A DNA stretch of 64,000 nucleotides from Pigmentiphaga kullae (GTDB taxonomy: Bacteria > Pseudomonadota > Gammaproteobacteria > Burkholderiales > Burkholderiaceae_B). The DNA lies in NCBI RefSeq assembly GCF_004216695.1, contig NZ_SGXC01000003.1:744001-808000 (forward strand), written 5' to 3'. This document shows positions 62,429-64,000 of the stretch, piece by piece. The first letter of the stretch is position 1. Each line of letters begins with the position of its first letter. Both the position numbers and the translations under genes were made by a program. Below the pieces are notes generated by a model. That model was given only the letters and a program-made list of their open reading frames with translations. It had not been told where the DNA came from and did no database searches.

Positions 62429-62530
62429 GCCGTTGTTTGTGGCGCAGCTTGTTTTCCCACGGAGCCCGCCCCCGGGATTCTACGACACCCGGCAACCGGG
62501 GACGCGCTCAGGCTCCTCGCTAACCCTATG

Positions 62531-62560
62531 TTGACTGATCGATCAGTCAGGGCCTAGGCT
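62531..62560 (+). promoter_or_regulatory. TetR promoter and autoregulatory palindrome
   Basis: TGACTGATCGATCAGTCA (62532-62549) is a perfect 18-base palindrome overlapping a TTGACT -35 box (62531-62536); a weak TAGGCT -10 lies 18 bases on. Typical operator geometry for a self-repressing TetR protein. Confidence 0.65.
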
Positions 62561-62586
62561 AGCGCATCCCTACCAGGAAGCGCGCC

Positions 62587-63285
62587 TTGACCGACCAGAA
62601 TGCCCGAACCGCCATCCTCGACGCCGCCGAAGGGGTATTCGCCGCCCATGGCTTCGATGGCACCAGCATGCGGCAGATCGCCAACGAGGCCGGCGTGGCC
62701 CAAGCGCTGCTGCACTATCACTTCGGCACCAAGGAAAAGCTGTACGAGGCCATGTTCGCGCGCCGCTCCGACGCCATCAACGCCGTGCGCGCGGCCGCGC
62801 TGGACCGGTTGTTCGGGCCGGACGGGCAGGGGCGGCCCACGCTGGGCGACCTGCTCGAGGCCCTGTTCCGGCCCACCGTGGAGTTCGGCCACGAGGGGCC
62901 CGCGGGCAACCTGTTCTCGCGCGTGCTGGCCGCCACCGCCAATGCCGACGACGAACGCTCGCGCACGCTGATCGGCGCCCACTACGACGCGATCGCCCGC
63001 CGCTTCATCGACGCCTTCCGCCGCGTCCTGCCTCCGTTGCGGCAGGACGACGCGGTGTGGTCCTACATGTTCGCCATCGGCGTGGGCATGACCATGATGG
63101 CCGCCACCGGCCGGGCGGGGCGCCTGTCCGATGGCGCCTGCGACGACAGCGACGTCGACGCCGTCATGGCCCGCCTGGTGCCTTTCATCAGCGCCGGCAT
63201 CGAGGCGCTGGCGGCCGATCGCGCCGCCGGCGGCACGGGCCGTCCTCCCGTCTTTCCCCCGCGTTCCGGTTCCGGAGCCGGCTGA
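62587..63285 (+). CDS. TetR family transcriptional regulator
   Basis: Repressor-type regulator of 232 residues starting at TTG 62587. The DNA-binding domain is complete: ILDAAEGVFAAHGFDGTSMR followed by IANEAGVAQALLHYHFGTKE. The C-terminal ligand domain is not specific to a known subgroup; a CerR-like or DUF1956-type tail is possible. It precedes the TRAP receptor gene by 71 bases and probably controls it and itself through the palindrome upstream. Confidence 0.9.
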   Translation: MTDQNARTAILDAAEGVFAAHGFDGTSMRQIANEAGVAQALLHYHFGTKEKLYEAMFARRSDAINAVRAAALDRLFGPDGQGRPTLGDLLEALFRPTVEFGHEGPAGNLFSRVLAATANADDERSRTLIGAHYDAIARRFIDAFRRVLPPLRQDDAVWSYMFAIGVGMTMMAATGRAGRLSDGACDDSDVDAVMARLVPFISAGIEALAADRAAGGTGRPPVFPPRSGSGAG

Positions 63286-63356
63286 TTCCCCGGGGTCCTG
63301 CCCCGACCGAGAGAACCGGGCCGCCACGAGCCCGGCCCCCTGACAAGGAGACATGC

Positions 63357-64000
63357 ATGCGTATTCTGCCGGCCGCATTGGCGGCTTTGCTGGCCACCGC
63401 CACGATGGCGGTACAGGCCAAGACCATCACCGTGACGCTGGTCAACGGCCATCCGCCGGTGTTCCGCTGGGTCAAGCACCTGCAGGAGTCCTTCGTGCCG
63501 GCGGTGAACAAGGCGCTGGAAGGTTCGGACATCAGGCTCGAGTGGAAGCAGCAGTACGGCGGCGCGCTGGCCAAGGTGGGCGAGGAACTGGAAGCGGCGC
63601 AGGACGGCGTGGCCGACATCGCGCTGGTGCCCACGATCTTCGAGCCGGCCAAGCTGCCGCTGCAGAACGTCACCTACTACACGCCCTTCGTCTCGGACGA
63701 TCCCGGCCTGGTGACCCGGGCGGTGCAGGACGTGCAGCGCAAGATCCCGGCGATGATGAAGGCCTGGGAGGCGAACGACGTCGTCTACATCGGCGGCGGC
63801 TTCGGGCTGGACGACTACCTGTTGTTCACGAAATTTCCGGTCAAGAGCCTGGACGATCTGAAGGGCCGCAAGATCGGCACGCCGGGCACGTCGATCAACT
63901 GGATGAAGGGCACGGGCGCGGTGGGCGTCGCGGGCAACCTGACCGAGTACTACAACTCGCTGCAGACCGGTCTCTACGACGGCGTGGTCACCTTCGCCAC
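63357..64000 (+). CDS. TRAP transporter solute-binding protein, DctP family (3' end cut by window)
   Basis: Periplasmic receptor of a TRAP transporter; 214 codons are visible. ATG 63357 follows AAGGAGACATGC. Signal peptide about residues 1-21 (ends VQA). The mature part has EWKQQYGGALAKVGEELEAA, DIALVPTIFEP and DDLKGRKIGTPG, the DctP pattern; the usual conserved Arg would be beyond this point or near the KGRKIGTPG stretch. Membrane subunits DctQM should follow outside the window. Confidence 0.88.
   Translation, partial: MRILPAALAALLATATMAVQAKTITVTLVNGHPPVFRWVKHLQESFVPAVNKALEGSDIRLEWKQQYGGALAKVGEELEAAQDGVADIALVPTIFEPAKLPLQNVTYYTPFVSDDPGLVTRAVQDVQRKIPAMMKAWEANDVVYIGGGFGLDDYLLFTKFPVKSLDDLKGRKIGTPGTSINWMKGTGAVGVAGNLTEYYNSLQTGLYDGVVTFA

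Larger units (their letters stand above)
62134..62586. other. intergenic region: rpmB leader and TetR control region
   Basis: No gene is supported here. It holds the rpmB promoter (62428-62399) and leader, in which TTCTCAA and TTGAGAA arms (about 62298 and 62259) can pair, and on the right the TetR palindrome. Several frames in it lack family similarity. Confidence 0.5.

Noticed and set aside
62150-62495. Small minus-strand genes upstream of rpmB
   Set aside because: They lie in the predicted rpmB leader, lack ribosome sites and show no family.

Overview
The window is GC-rich chromosomal DNA of a betaproteobacterium, most likely Alcaligenaceae (Bordetella/Achromobacter-like). The grounds are the csp-clpS-clpA block, the ribF-ileS-lspA-coaBC-dut order, and many solitary Bug-type (tripartite tricarboxylate transporter) receptors attached to small catabolic operons. 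No tRNA, rRNA, CRISPR array, prophage or insertion sequence was seen.

Layout. 1-2285 (minus): operon for an intradiol dioxygenase, a SnoaL-like protein and a Bug receptor cut by the window start. 2476-8448: DUF192 protein, cold-shock protein, clpS-clpA and an RhlE-type helicase. 8657-11685: ehuBCDA ectoine-type ABC importer. 11784-19465: two-component system plus CzcBAC-like metal efflux. 19570-27112: lone ABC binding protein, then an acyl-CoA carboxylase operon (carboxyltransferase, GntR, Bug receptor, CoA-transferase, biotin carboxylase, small biotin carrier). 27099-35393: DUF2239 protein, HpcH aldolase and a divergent Rieske-oxygenase operon (alpha, beta, FAH, MmgE/PrpD, Bug, SDR) with a GntR gene at its end. 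35404-42234 (minus): housekeeping block dut, small membrane protein, coaBC, lspA, ileS, ribF. 42269-47381: GntR, Bug receptor, two tandem MmgE/PrpD genes and a decayed NIPSNAP gene. 47462-55063: purN, RsmB-like methyltransferase, desaturase, MFS pump, chemoreceptor. 55108-61613: LysR regulator and a five-gene cluster matching the itaconate catabolic locus of Pseudomonas. 61702-64000: rpmG-rpmB, TetR regulator and the start of a TRAP receptor.

The theme is import of organic acids through single high-affinity receptors (four Bug, one TRAP, one ABC, plus EhuB), each next to its own catabolic enzymes and local regulator, interleaved with conserved housekeeping operons. No Bug receptor has TctA/TctB membrane subunits nearby, so they probably share permeases encoded elsewhere. 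Several catabolic promoters carry clear dyad operators. Three catabolic operons (20859-27112, 28727-34663, 43402-47204) have substrates that cannot be named from sequence and are the best candidates for undescribed pathways. Two GC-rich palindromic repeats begin exactly at the stop codons of clpA and ribF.
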